A stretch of DNA of 58,519 bases, taken from positions 1 through 58,519 of the forward strand of contig SOKA01000065.1 of the NCBI GenBank assembly GCA_004376105.1. Reading direction: 5' to 3'. The notes under the pieces are model-generated. The model saw nothing but the letters and a program-made list of their open reading frames with translations. It did not search any database and was not told where the DNA came from. The translations under genes and the position numbers were made by a program. Numbering within the stretch: the first letter of the stretch is position 1; the number at the start of each line of letters is the position of its first letter. This document shows positions 49,973 through 58,422 of this stretch, piece after piece. Source of the DNA: Dehalococcoidia bacterium (GTDB lineage Bacteria; Chloroflexota; Dehalococcoidia; Dehalococcoidales; E44-bin46).

Positions 49973-50266
49973 ATGAATGTTGGCGTATGTAAGATTGGTC
50001 TCCGTTTACCTGAAAATCTATCTCTCAAGGGTAAGAGGCGGGTGTTGAAATCCATTACTACCCGGGTTGGAAGCCAGTTTAATGTCTCCGTGGCTGAGGT
50101 TGACGACCAGGATTTATGGCAGTTAGCTACACTGGGGATTTGTTGCGTTAGCAATAATAAGCGGTATACTAATGAGGTCCTGTCAAAGGTAGTGGACTTT
50201 ATTGCTGGTAGTCGGTTTGAGGTGGAGATACTTAATTATGAAATTGAGATCCTGCCAGTTTTGTGA
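49973..50266 (+). CDS. DUF503 (YlxP-like) protein
   Basis: This 97-residue protein has the family opening NVGVCKIGLRLPENLSLKGKRRVLKSI and the SVAEVDDQDLWQ segment. The YlxP family often sits by nusA-infB or rbfA and has been linked to ribosome assembly; here it is instead coupled to a helicase. No clear Shine-Dalgarno is seen before the ATG. It overlaps the helicase start. Confidence 0.85.
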   Translation: MNVGVCKIGLRLPENLSLKGKRRVLKSITTRVGSQFNVSVAEVDDQDLWQLATLGICCVSNNKRYTNEVLSKVVDFIAGSRFEVEILNYEIEILPVL

Positions 50267-52566
50267 TGAGACCTACAATGGATACCTCAGCCTTCCTTCA
50301 TTATCTTACAGCTCAACCTACTTATAGCGGTCAGATTGCTCATATTGAGCATATTCCAGCCCGTGAGGCGAACTGTGCTGAATTAGATAAGCCTCTAGTT
50401 AGTGGTCTTCAGGATTGCCTCAATGAGCATGGGTTATTACCTCTTTATACTCATCAAGCTGAAGCCATAAATTATGCCCGACAGGGCAGGAATGTGATGG
50501 TGTCAACTTCAAGTGCCAGTGGTAAGACCCTGTGCTATAACATTCCTGTCTTGGAATCAATTTTAACTGAGCCGGGTAGTCGTGCTCTTTACCTGTTTCC
50601 TACCAAGGCATTGGCTCAGGATCAGTTGCGTAATTTAAGGGAGCTGTTTTGGCCTAGTTTATTCAAAATAGGGGAATTTGCCACCTTTGATGGCGATACC
50701 CCTCAGGCTGAGCGAGCTGAGATAAGGAAGCGAGCCAAGGTAATACTTACCAATCCTGATATGCTCCACGTTGGCATACTACCCAATCATCAATCTTGGT
50801 CAAGGTTACTGCGCCACTTGAGGTATGTGGTAGTAGATGAAGCCCATATCTATCGTGGCGTTTTTGGCTCTCACGTAGCCTGTGTGCTGCGTCGCTTGCG
50901 CCGTCTGTGTCAATTTTATGGCTCAAATCCCCAATTCATTTGCTGTTCAGCTACTATAGCTAACCCTGGTGAGCATACAGCAAGACTGGTAGGTTTACCT
51001 TTTGAGATAGTTGACAATGATGGTTCTCCTCAAGGTAGCAAGGACTTTGTCTTCTGGAATCCTCCAATCATAGACGATGCCAGAAGTGTTCGGCGTAGCC
51101 CTAATAGCGAAGCTACAAGCTTATTTACTGAGTTGGTGAGCCGGAATATCCGCAGTCTAACCTTCGCCCATACCCGTCGACTAACCGAACTTATTTATAC
51201 CTACTCAAGGCAGAGGTTAGCCCAAGATAACCCTGCCCTGACCAACAAGATAAAGGCTTATCGAGCTGGCTATCTTCCGCAGGAACGCCGTCAAATAGAG
51301 CAAGAGCTCTTTTCCGGTCAACTTCTGGGCGTGGTTGCCACTACCGCTTTAGAGTTAGGTATAGATATTGGTGACCTGGAGGCTACAGTGCTTACTGGCT
51401 ATCCGGGGAGTATTGCTAGTACTTGGCAGCAAGCAGGTAGGAGTGGCCGAGGTAGAGGTGAGTCTTTAAGTTTTCTTATCGCTCTGGATAATCCTCTGGA
51501 CCAGTATTTTATGCGTCACCCTGATTTCTTTTTTCAAAAAAGCTTTGAGAATGCCTTAGTTAACCCCAGCAATTCCTATATTTTAAGAGCCCATCTCCTG
51601 TGTGCTGCTTGGGAGTTGCCACTAAACAGCGGTGATGAGAACTTTTTTGGCTCTGCCTTAACCCAGGAAAGGGCAGAGATGGAGGGACAGGGCTTACTCA
51701 AAGAACGTAGTGGCAGGTGGCATCTTTCACCGGCTATCGCCTATCCAGCTCAAAGCATCAATATTCGTTCCACCTCTGGGGAAAACTTTGCTATTATTGA
51801 TACCTCAACTGACTCCTTACTGGAGACTGTAGAGGCTAGCGTTGCTTTTTCACAGATACACCCTGGTGCTATCTACCTCCATCAGGGGGAAGCCTATTTA
51901 GTCACCAAGCTTGACCTAGCTAACCGCACTGCTTATGCGGAGCCGACTACTGCCCCTTATTATACCCAGGCTAAGGAAATCACTGATTTGCATATTGTCA
52001 GGGTAACCCGTGATAAAAGCTGCGGGCAGGCAAAGGTATACTTAGGTGAGGTAGAGGTTACTACTACTGTGGTTGGCTTCAAAAAGAAGGCGCAGTTCAC
52101 TGAGGAGGTAATTGGTGAGGAACTCCTTGACTTGCCGCCTCATCATTTTCCCACTGTGGCTTTATGGTTTGACCTCCCACCTGAGGCTATTGCCCGACTG
52201 GTCAAGGCTCAATTAGACTTTGCTGGCGGATTACATGCTGCTGAGCATGCCGCTATTGCTATCCTTCCCTTATTTGCCCTGTGTGACCGTAATGATATTG
52301 GTGGCGTATCCACTCCCTTCCATCCTGATACCGGGAGAGCCCAGATATTTATTTATGATGCTTATCCCGGTGGCATTGGCATTGCTGAGAAGGGTTTTGA
52401 CTTAGTGGAGGAACTCTGGCAGGCTACGCTGAAGGCGGTTACAGAGTGCCTGTGCCAGGAGGGCTGCCCAAGCTGTATCCAGTCGCCCAAGTGTGGCAAT
52501 AATAATAAACCTCTGGATAAGAAGGCAGCCCAGACGCTGCTTGAAAGGCTGTTAGGGGAAAGATGA
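50266..52566 (+). CDS. DEAD/DEAH-box helicase with DUF1998-type C-terminus
   Basis: This superfamily 2 helicase of about 766 residues has Walker A STSSASGKT near residue 80-88, DEAH in VVVDEAHIYRG, SATIANP as motif III, and the C-terminal helicase half ending QQAGRSGRGRGE. The DUF1998-like tail ends with a four-cysteine zinc site (CQEGCPSCIQSPKC). It resembles the YprA/MrfA group, a 3'-5' helicase acting in mitomycin-type damage repair. The start is taken as ATG at 50266 in a TGATG overlap with DUF503; GTG 50263 adds one residue. Confidence 0.88.
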   Translation: MRPTMDTSAFLHYLTAQPTYSGQIAHIEHIPAREANCAELDKPLVSGLQDCLNEHGLLPLYTHQAEAINYARQGRNVMVSTSSASGKTLCYNIPVLESILTEPGSRALYLFPTKALAQDQLRNLRELFWPSLFKIGEFATFDGDTPQAERAEIRKRAKVILTNPDMLHVGILPNHQSWSRLLRHLRYVVVDEAHIYRGVFGSHVACVLRRLRRLCQFYGSNPQFICCSATIANPGEHTARLVGLPFEIVDNDGSPQGSKDFVFWNPPIIDDARSVRRSPNSEATSLFTELVSRNIRSLTFAHTRRLTELIYTYSRQRLAQDNPALTNKIKAYRAGYLPQERRQIEQELFSGQLLGVVATTALELGIDIGDLEATVLTGYPGSIASTWQQAGRSGRGRGESLSFLIALDNPLDQYFMRHPDFFFQKSFENALVNPSNSYILRAHLLCAAWELPLNSGDENFFGSALTQERAEMEGQGLLKERSGRWHLSPAIAYPAQSINIRSTSGENFAIIDTSTDSLLETVEASVAFSQIHPGAIYLHQGEAYLVTKLDLANRTAYAEPTTAPYYTQAKEITDLHIVRVTRDKSCGQAKVYLGEVEVTTTVVGFKKKAQFTEEVIGEELLDLPPHHFPTVALWFDLPPEAIARLVKAQLDFAGGLHAAEHAAIAILPLFALCDRNDIGGVSTPFHPDTGRAQIFIYDAYPGGIGIAEKGFDLVEELWQATLKAVTECLCQEGCPSCIQSPKCGNNNKPLDKKAAQTLLERLLGER

Positions 52567-53345
52567 TTACCATAAGCATAGACCCGATAGCCTTTCACAT
52601 AGGCTCAATGGAGGTTAGGTGGTATGGCATTCTTATTGCCCTGGCTGTTGCGGCAATCATCTTGTGGATGACGCGACAAATAATAAGAAAAAGGGCTGAT
52701 TTACCTAGCCCTCCTGACCCTACTGTAGCACTTATTGCCATTCCGTCAGGGATTGTAGTATCGAAATTATTCCATGTTATTGATAAATGGGATTATTACA
52801 GCCAGAACCCGGGGCAGATTTTTAGCGGTGCTGGCCTAAGCATCTACGGTGCTGTCTTAGGTGTCACCCTGTTTTTCTGGATTTATAGCAAGGTAAAGCA
52901 TTATCAGTATGGTTTCTTTGCCGATTTGGTAGCACCAGGCATTATATTAGCTCAGGCTATAGGCAGGGTAGGCTGCACTATAAATGGTTGCTGCTACGGC
53001 CTACCAGCGCCAGCTTGGCTACCCTGGAGCGTAGTTTATACCCACCCTGATAGCATTGCCCCCCTTGGAATAGCTCTTCATCCCACGCAGGTTTACGAAA
53101 TTATATTTTGTCTAATAGGTTTCGCCGTATTGCTCAAATTAAGAGGACGGCTCAAACCTGATGGCTCACTATTTCTTGTCTACCTTACTTTATACTCGGC
53201 ATGGCGGGTTGGTATTGATTTCCTGCGAGATGGGACACCTTTTCTCCTTGGTTTACATCAGGCTCAATTTATAGCCATAGTAGTCTTAGCTATCACTATC
53301 CCCCTGCTGGCTTTAAGGACACGCTGGGTTAGGGCAGCAAGCTAA
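52563..53345 (+). CDS. Lgt-like prolipoprotein diacylglyceryl transferase, divergent active site
   Basis: This 260-residue, roughly seven-helix membrane protein has the Lgt architecture: YGILIALAV near 21, GLSIYGAVLG near 91-100, GRVGCTINGCCYG at 134-146, and HPTQVYE. Compared with E. coli Lgt, the essential His103 position is Tyr95 and the Asn of GRxGNFxN is Cys138, with an added CC at 143-144. The conserved Arg (R135) is kept. Cys-bearing versions of the family are, to my knowledge, found in other phyla, so it may still be a lipoprotein transferase. It overlaps the helicase by four bases. Confidence 0.82.
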   Translation: MITISIDPIAFHIGSMEVRWYGILIALAVAAIILWMTRQIIRKRADLPSPPDPTVALIAIPSGIVVSKLFHVIDKWDYYSQNPGQIFSGAGLSIYGAVLGVTLFFWIYSKVKHYQYGFFADLVAPGIILAQAIGRVGCTINGCCYGLPAPAWLPWSVVYTHPDSIAPLGIALHPTQVYEIIFCLIGFAVLLKLRGRLKPDGSLFLVYLTLYSAWRVGIDFLRDGTPFLLGLHQAQFIAIVVLAITIPLLALRTRWVRAAS

Positions 53346-53460
53346 ATAAAGGGAGAAAACGAAAGTGGTACTATGTATGATGAAGAGCAATGATTTATGG
53401 TGTATTTACAAGTAGCGGATGGGTTTAGGTTCAAAAAGCATTGTAAAGTGGGGAAGGTTG

Positions 53461-54240
53461 ATGGATACTTTAACCAACGAGGTTGTCACTTGGCTAAAGG
53501 CCAACGGAGCCAGCGTAGTCGGCATTTCAAATGTGGAAAGATTTGATGGTGCTCCGAGAGGACATCACCCACGCGATTTCCTTCACGAGGCAATGTCCGT
53601 CGTCACCTTTGGCGTAGCCCTGCTGCACCAGGCACTCTACTGGGAAGGGCATCTGGTCAACTCCGAGCTAGTGTCTCCGGAACACCAAAAGGACGTGCTC
53701 CAAAACTATTTTTATAGGCAGACCGGCTACGCCATGGTAAACCAGCTCCTTGACATGATGGCCCTGCGTGTATCGAACTTTCTGGAGAGTCGGGGTTACC
53801 TCTCTTTGTTCTTTCCCGCAACCTATGGGACCCGGGAGATATGGAAATTTATCAGAGATAGGATTCCATCGAAGTCGGGGCTGTTTTCGCAGCGCCACGC
53901 TGCAGTAAACACCGGCCTGGGTGAATTTGGTCTAAACAATCTGGTGATTACACCCGAATATGGACCTCGCATAAGGTTCAACTCGGTGATAACCGAGGCC
54001 GAGCTTACGCCTAGCCCGCTCCTTGAAGAGAAGGTATGTTTAGGCGAAAGTTGCTCTATCTGCTTGCAGAATTGCCCTGGTGCTATTTCCCTGCGCCCAG
54101 ATTTCGAGCCCGGGGGCGTATGGTACAATACGCCGGCGCGGACCGATACAGATGCTTGCGTACAGCTAAGCGACCTGCACTACTGTCTAGGTAGATGTAT
54201 GAAAGTCTGTCCTGTGGCACAGGAGTCATCGAAGTACTAG
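53461..54240 (+). CDS. QueG-like 4Fe-4S protein (epoxyqueuosine reductase-related)
   Basis: This 259-residue protein resembles the C-terminal half of the QueG/reductive dehalogenase superfamily. It contains RHAAVNTGLGEFGLNNLVITPEYGPRIRFNSVITEAELTP, then a cluster site CLGESCSICLQNCPGAI and a second site HYCLGRCMKVCP. It lacks a signal peptide, a TAT motif and a membrane anchor gene, and is shorter than QueG (about 350-380). The start was placed at ATG 53461 with GGGGAAGG upstream; an ATG at 53419 has no ribosome site. Its codons end in C or G more often than its neighbours, which suggests acquisition. The cobalamin partner and substrate are unknown. Confidence 0.72.
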   Translation: MDTLTNEVVTWLKANGASVVGISNVERFDGAPRGHHPRDFLHEAMSVVTFGVALLHQALYWEGHLVNSELVSPEHQKDVLQNYFYRQTGYAMVNQLLDMMALRVSNFLESRGYLSLFFPATYGTREIWKFIRDRIPSKSGLFSQRHAAVNTGLGEFGLNNLVITPEYGPRIRFNSVITEAELTPSPLLEEKVCLGESCSICLQNCPGAISLRPDFEPGGVWYNTPARTDTDACVQLSDLHYCLGRCMKVCPVAQESSKY

Positions 54241-55937
54241 CTGGTGGCTAAATTAGAAATAGCTGGGGCAAAATCCAAGATACTAAGCCGTAGCCTCTCC
54301 TCCCCACCCCAGCGGTCTACTTCCAGGTTATAGACAATGTCAAGGGGGGAGGATACCTCTGTTAGATAGTTACCCAATCTAAAAGCTACCCCGTTCCAAA
54401 CAGTGCCACCCTGCTTTAGTTTCAGCCTCAGGTGCTCGCTACTACTGCCCATTGTCTGACAATCAATGACCTCTACTCCCCGGCTGAGGAAGGTAGGCAC
54501 TGGATTACTACGACCGAAAGGAGCTAGCTGTTGAATTGATTGGAAAGTATCTCCGGCGAGGTCGGGCAGTGTAATCTCAGCATCAATATCCAGGTGAGGA
54601 CGAAGGTCAACCCCGGCTAGCTCAGTAGATGCCAGTTGCAGGAGTGTTTGCTTAAGACGAGCCAGATTCTTAGTCGGTAGGCTAAAACCGGCGGCTTGAG
54701 CGTGTCCACCAAAATAAGAGAATAAACTACTGCACTGTTTCAAGGCATGGATGATATTAAACTCGGGGATGCTCCGACAACTACCACTGCTTACCTGCTT
54801 ACCGGTTTTGATCACAATTGCCGGGCGGTAAAATTCCTCTGAAAGCTTGCTGGCTGCCAGTCCCACGATTCCAGCCGGGTAGTCCTCGTCGCCGGTTATC
54901 AAAAGTGGTGAAATCCCCTCAGCCAGTATTTGCTCCCTAGCTTTGGTTAAGACCTTAGTGGTTATTCTTTGCCGTTCAGCATTTTTTTGTTCCAGCCATA
55001 TGCTTAGCTCGCGCGCCTCCTGTGGTGAGTTTGTCATCAGCAGTTTGTAGCTGGTCATAGCATGTTCCAATCTGCCAGCAGTGTTTAACCGTGGGGCTAT
55101 GCCCCAGGAGATACTTTTAGTATCAAGGCTGCCAATGTTTAATCCAGCCCGGGTTATCACTTCTCTAACTCCAAGGCGGGGGGTGGCATTAATTAGTTTC
55201 AGTCCTTGCTTAACCAGGTATCGATTTTCCCCCAGTAAAGGCATCATATCAGCTATAGTCCCCATGGCTACCAGGTCTATTAGTTCATCCAATTGCTTCT
55301 CTTTCCCAATGCCCTGGAACAGAGCCTGAAGAAGCTTGAAGGCTACCCCGACGCCAGCCAGTTCTGGGAAGGGGTAGTTTGAGTTGGGTAGTTTAGGATT
55401 AACCACGGCAATAGCTGGTGGGATTATGGCCAGAGGGGTATGATGGTCGGTAATAACTATATCAAGCCCCATCCTTTGTGCCTTCTTGACCTCAGGTAGG
55501 GCAGTGATTCCACAATCAACGGTGATAACCAGGCTAATGCCTTGCTGGTGAAGCTTCTCCAAGGCGGTTATTTTGAGTCCGTAGCCTTCGGTCAGGCGAT
55601 GTGGTATGTAAGGAATAGCCTTAGCGCCAAGGCTTGATAGCCCCTGGACTAGCAGGGCAGTCCCGGTGATGCCATCAACATCAAAGTCTCCATAGATAGC
55701 AATGTTTTCACCGGAAAGCAAAGCCTGGTAAATCCTGGCTACCGCCCGGTGCATATCAAGCAGCAGGAGGGGGTTACCTGACAGGCATTTATCAGCAGTG
55801 ATGAATGATTCTAACTGCGATGGTTCAGTGAGACCACGATTATACAGGAGCTGGGCTATCAGTGGAGGAAAGCCTGAAGTGTTAGCCAAATATTGGGCTG
55901 GAGCTGGTGGTAGAAGATTCCAACGACTATGATTCAA
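54237..55937 (-). CDS. recJ: Single-stranded-DNA-specific exonuclease RecJ
   Basis: This 566-residue 5'-3' exonuclease has the DHH phosphoesterase motifs YGDFDVDGITG, VDCGIT and TDHHTP. The DHHA1 domain has GGHAQAAGFSL, and an OB-like tail follows. The frame extends five codons to a TTG at 55952. The TTG at 55937 is preferred because GAGG lies seven bases upstream, inside the fabF 3' end. It ends in a four-base overlap with the convergent QueG-like gene. Confidence 0.93.
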   Translation of the reverse strand: MNHSRWNLLPPAPAQYLANTSGFPPLIAQLLYNRGLTEPSQLESFITADKCLSGNPLLLLDMHRAVARIYQALLSGENIAIYGDFDVDGITGTALLVQGLSSLGAKAIPYIPHRLTEGYGLKITALEKLHQQGISLVITVDCGITALPEVKKAQRMGLDIVITDHHTPLAIIPPAIAVVNPKLPNSNYPFPELAGVGVAFKLLQALFQGIGKEKQLDELIDLVAMGTIADMMPLLGENRYLVKQGLKLINATPRLGVREVITRAGLNIGSLDTKSISWGIAPRLNTAGRLEHAMTSYKLLMTNSPQEARELSIWLEQKNAERQRITTKVLTKAREQILAEGISPLLITGDEDYPAGIVGLAASKLSEEFYRPAIVIKTGKQVSSGSCRSIPEFNIIHALKQCSSLFSYFGGHAQAAGFSLPTKNLARLKQTLLQLASTELAGVDLRPHLDIDAEITLPDLAGDTFQSIQQLAPFGRSNPVPTFLSRGVEVIDCQTMGSSSEHLRLKLKQGGTVWNGVAFRLGNYLTEVSSPLDIVYNLEVDRWGGEERLRLSILDFAPAISNLATS

Positions 55938-55939
55938 GT

Positions 55940-57193
55940 TTATACCTCGCAATATTGTCGAAAGACCAGAACTGAATTATGACCACCAAAGCCAAAAGAA
56001 TTAGACAGAGCGGTGGTAACCTTGGCTTGGCGGGCTATATTAGGCACATAATCTAAATCGCATTCAGGGTCGGGGTGAGTAAGGTTTATCGTCGGTGGTA
56101 TTATGCCGTGCTGGATAACCATAATGCATATTGCTGCCTCAATAGCACCAGCACCTCCAAGGAGATGCCCCATCATTGACTTGGTTGAGCTTATTGGAAT
56201 GTGATAGGCAGTGTCGCCAAACACGGCCTTTATCGCTTTGGTTTCCATTTTGTCGTTTAGTGGGGTAGACGTGCCATGAGCATTAATATAATCAATTTCA
56301 GTAATAGCCAGTCCGGCTTTATTAAGTGCCATCTGCATAGCCCTTACTGTCCCCCCCCCATCTTTAATCGGCTGGGTGACGTGGTAGGCATCACTGCTGA
56401 CTCCGTAGCCTATAATTTCAGCCAGAATGTTAGCCCCTCGCCTTTGGGCGAAGGCGAGGTCTTCCAGCATAAGGACAGCAGCTCCTTCACTGAGGACGAA
56501 GCCCTCACGTTCAGCATCGAAGGGTCGTGAGGCTAGCTGGGGCTCACTATTTCGTGTAGAGAGAGCTCTGAGAGCATTGAAGGCAGCAATCCCTATCGGG
56601 GTTACCGCTGCCTCACTGCCACCAGTGAGCATGGCTTGGGCGTCACCACGCCTGATGATTTCATAAGCAACGCCTATGGCATCTGAGCCACTGGAGCAGG
56701 CTGATGCGGTGCAAAAGTTTGGTCCCTTAGCTCCAAGCACGATTGATACCTGGGCTGAAGCCATATCGGCAGCCATCATTGGTGCTAGGAAGGGGCTTAC
56801 TTTATCCGGTCCCTTTTCTAGCAGTATTCTTATTTGTTCAGATAGGGTAAGCAATCCCCCGAACCCGCTGCCAATTATGACACCGATATTATCCTGATTG
56901 GTGGGGTTAATTTGAATTCCGGCTTGCTTTACTGCCTGCAGGCTGGCAGCTACCGCCAATTGAGCGAAGCGGTCCAGGTGACGAGCTTCCCTGCGGCTTA
57001 TATAGTCAGTGGGTTCAAATCCTTTTACCTCACCGGCAAACTTGGTATCAAAGGGCTCAGGGTCAAATAGGGTGATGTAATCAATGCCAGACTTACCAGC
57101 AATCAGGGCTTCCCAAGTAGAGGAGGCATTCAGCCCGACTGGACACGATATACCTATGCCAGTGACCACAACTCTGTTGTTTATTGTTGACAC
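55940..57193 (-). CDS. fabF: 3-Oxoacyl-ACP synthase II (KAS II)
   Basis: This 417-residue condensing enzyme elongates acyl-ACP. The catalytic triad is C166 (TASACSSG), H306 (NAHGTSTPLND) and H343 (KSMMGHLLGGAGA), with K338. Length and motifs match FabF rather than FabB. The start is GTG at 57193 with a weak G-rich site upstream. No acp, fabD or fabG lies in the window. The recJ ribosome site is inside its last codons. Confidence 0.95.
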   Translation of the reverse strand: MSTINNRVVVTGIGISCPVGLNASSTWEALIAGKSGIDYITLFDPEPFDTKFAGEVKGFEPTDYISRREARHLDRFAQLAVAASLQAVKQAGIQINPTNQDNIGVIIGSGFGGLLTLSEQIRILLEKGPDKVSPFLAPMMAADMASAQVSIVLGAKGPNFCTASACSSGSDAIGVAYEIIRRGDAQAMLTGGSEAAVTPIGIAAFNALRALSTRNSEPQLASRPFDAEREGFVLSEGAAVLMLEDLAFAQRRGANILAEIIGYGVSSDAYHVTQPIKDGGGTVRAMQMALNKAGLAITEIDYINAHGTSTPLNDKMETKAIKAVFGDTAYHIPISSTKSMMGHLLGGAGAIEAAICIMVIQHGIIPPTINLTHPDPECDLDYVPNIARQAKVTTALSNSFGFGGHNSVLVFRQYCEV

Positions 57194-57213
57194 CCCGTCT
57201 AAAGTCTAGGGCT

Positions 57214-57561
57214 TTAGAGAACCATTTTTCTCTTTTGCTGTTTAAACCACTCCCGACTATCATCAACCTTGGGAAGGTTGTCCAGCTCCGCTTCGTTATC
57301 AGCAATGAACTTCTTGCCCTTTTCCGTGGGTTCTACTTGCAAAATATAGGTCTTCCACGCTAGATAACCCCGGTCAACCAATCCCTCTAGGACATCAGCA
57401 AATTCTCTAACCGTCGGCTCTGTCCAGAGGGTCGGTCCGGGGGCATCATAATCCGAAATTATCGTCCGGCAATGTTTGCCAATATCGGTGCGCTCAATCA
57501 TCTCTTTACGCACCGCATCCATTATCGCCATTTCCATTAATGTTAGCTTTTCTTCAGCCAT
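57214..57561 (-). CDS. Small winged-helix-like protein of unknown function
   Basis: This 115-residue protein begins MAEEKLTLMEMAIMDAVRKEMI. A central REFADVLEGLVDRGYLAWK helix pair is followed by a TYILQVEPTEKGKKFI wing-like strand, a pattern seen in winged-helix DNA-binding proteins. The frame opens 38 codons earlier inside the upstream gene. The ATG at 57561 was chosen, with GGGAGG 12 bases upstream, a long spacing. It follows the C_GCAxxG_C_C gene and may regulate or partner it. I do not recognise the family. Confidence 0.6.
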   Translation of the reverse strand: MAEEKLTLMEMAIMDAVRKEMIERTDIGKHCRTIISDYDAPGPTLWTEPTVREFADVLEGLVDRGYLAWKTYILQVEPTEKGKKFIADNEAELDNLPKVDDSREWFKQQKRKMVL

Positions 57562-57614
57562 GACTAAGCTAATCCTCCCTTTCAAAAAGTAACCACAAAG
57601 TGGTAAGGTAGTGG

Positions 57615-58328
57615 TCAACTCTCTGGTTTCATCGATTCCGTTAGTTGCTGTAATTCCCAAGTCCGATTGTACCAAGGGAAACCCATCAGCGGGGTAACAA
57701 TCCCCCTCTGCCTTCTCCAGCGCAAAATTATCTCACAAGTTATCTCCGCCGTCAGGGCACACAGCTCAGCAGCGTAGGTAGACCACATTGAGAAAACCTC
57801 GCCCGATCTAATCCGCTCCACCTGCATGGGGTCGATACGGTCAACCGGGGCAAGGCGCTTGCCAAAATGCGCATCACACAAATCACCACAGCGGATTAGA
57901 CCAGCGGTACGTTCGGCAAACCGCTCCATAAGTTCACGCAACCGCGCCTGGGCCAAGGTAAAACTGCTATGCCCTCTAGAGCGAGGTCCGCCTTCCTCAG
58001 TAAAGTCCACTCGCCCAAACTCCAGACCAAGGGCGGCAATTCCTCCCACCAGCGCACAGCAAATCTCGTTACCGCCAAAGCCTCCGGTGAGGGTGGTCAT
58101 GGCCACTACCGACTCCCTAGTCCCCAGACCAAGATGAAGCGATAGGGGATATAAAACTGTCTGACCACAAGACCGATATTTAAGCTGTAACTCCCATGAG
58201 TCCCGCACCACCCTCCTTATTATCGCTTCGTCATCCGTTTCATCCTGACTCCAGAACTGCCAGTCCTTCCTGTGCTGCTCATCCTTGAAGACATCCGTTA
58301 AATGAACCATCAGCTTTCCATATACCAT
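57615..58328 (-). CDS. C_GCAxxG_C_C-type redox protein
   Basis: This 237-residue protein carries the motif set of C_GCAxxG_C_C proteins: SCGQTVLYPLSLHLGL, TTLTGGFGGNEICCALVGGIAALGLEFG, and a later RCGDLCD. Two residues differ from the usual pattern: GCA reads CGQ, and the single Cys before the Gly-rich helix is a CC pair. Such proteins are presumed to bind metal or act in redox chemistry, without proven function. The ATG at 58328 has GGAGGTGA eight bases upstream, a perfect anti-Shine-Dalgarno match. A consensus promoter lies just upstream. Confidence 0.72.
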   Translation of the reverse strand: MVYGKLMVHLTDVFKDEQHRKDWQFWSQDETDDEAIIRRVVRDSWELQLKYRSCGQTVLYPLSLHLGLGTRESVVAMTTLTGGFGGNEICCALVGGIAALGLEFGRVDFTEEGGPRSRGHSSFTLAQARLRELMERFAERTAGLIRCGDLCDAHFGKRLAPVDRIDPMQVERIRSGEVFSMWSTYAAELCALTAEITCEIILRWRRQRGIVTPLMGFPWYNRTWELQQLTESMKPES

Positions 58329-58363
58329 TTACCAACTCACCTCCGTGGTTTCTTTTAATGGAC

Positions 58364-58392
58364 ATTATACTGTATCTCCCCCTGCTCTTCAA
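58364..58392 (-). promoter_or_regulatory. Promoter of the C_GCAxxG_C_C gene
   Basis: On the minus strand TTGAAG (58392-58387) and TATAAT (58369-58364) are 17 bases apart, giving a leader of about 29 bases with a perfect ribosome site. Confidence 0.65.
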
Positions 58393-58393
58393 T

Positions 58394-58422
58394 TTGACCA
58401 CCGAGAATATGAAAGATATAAT
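58394..58422 (+). promoter_or_regulatory. Divergent promoter toward the right edge
   Basis: TTGACC at 58394-58399 and TATAAT at 58417-58422 are 17 bases apart. It is back-to-back with the minus promoter, the two -35 boxes being one base apart. The gene it serves is at or beyond the edge. Possible starts inside the window are TTG 58460 and a TTG near 58490 preceded by AGGGG; neither is certain. Confidence 0.6.

Noticed and set aside
53461..54240. Reductive dehalogenase (RdhA)
   Set aside because: No TAT signal, no RdhB anchor gene, too short; QueG-like is the safer call.
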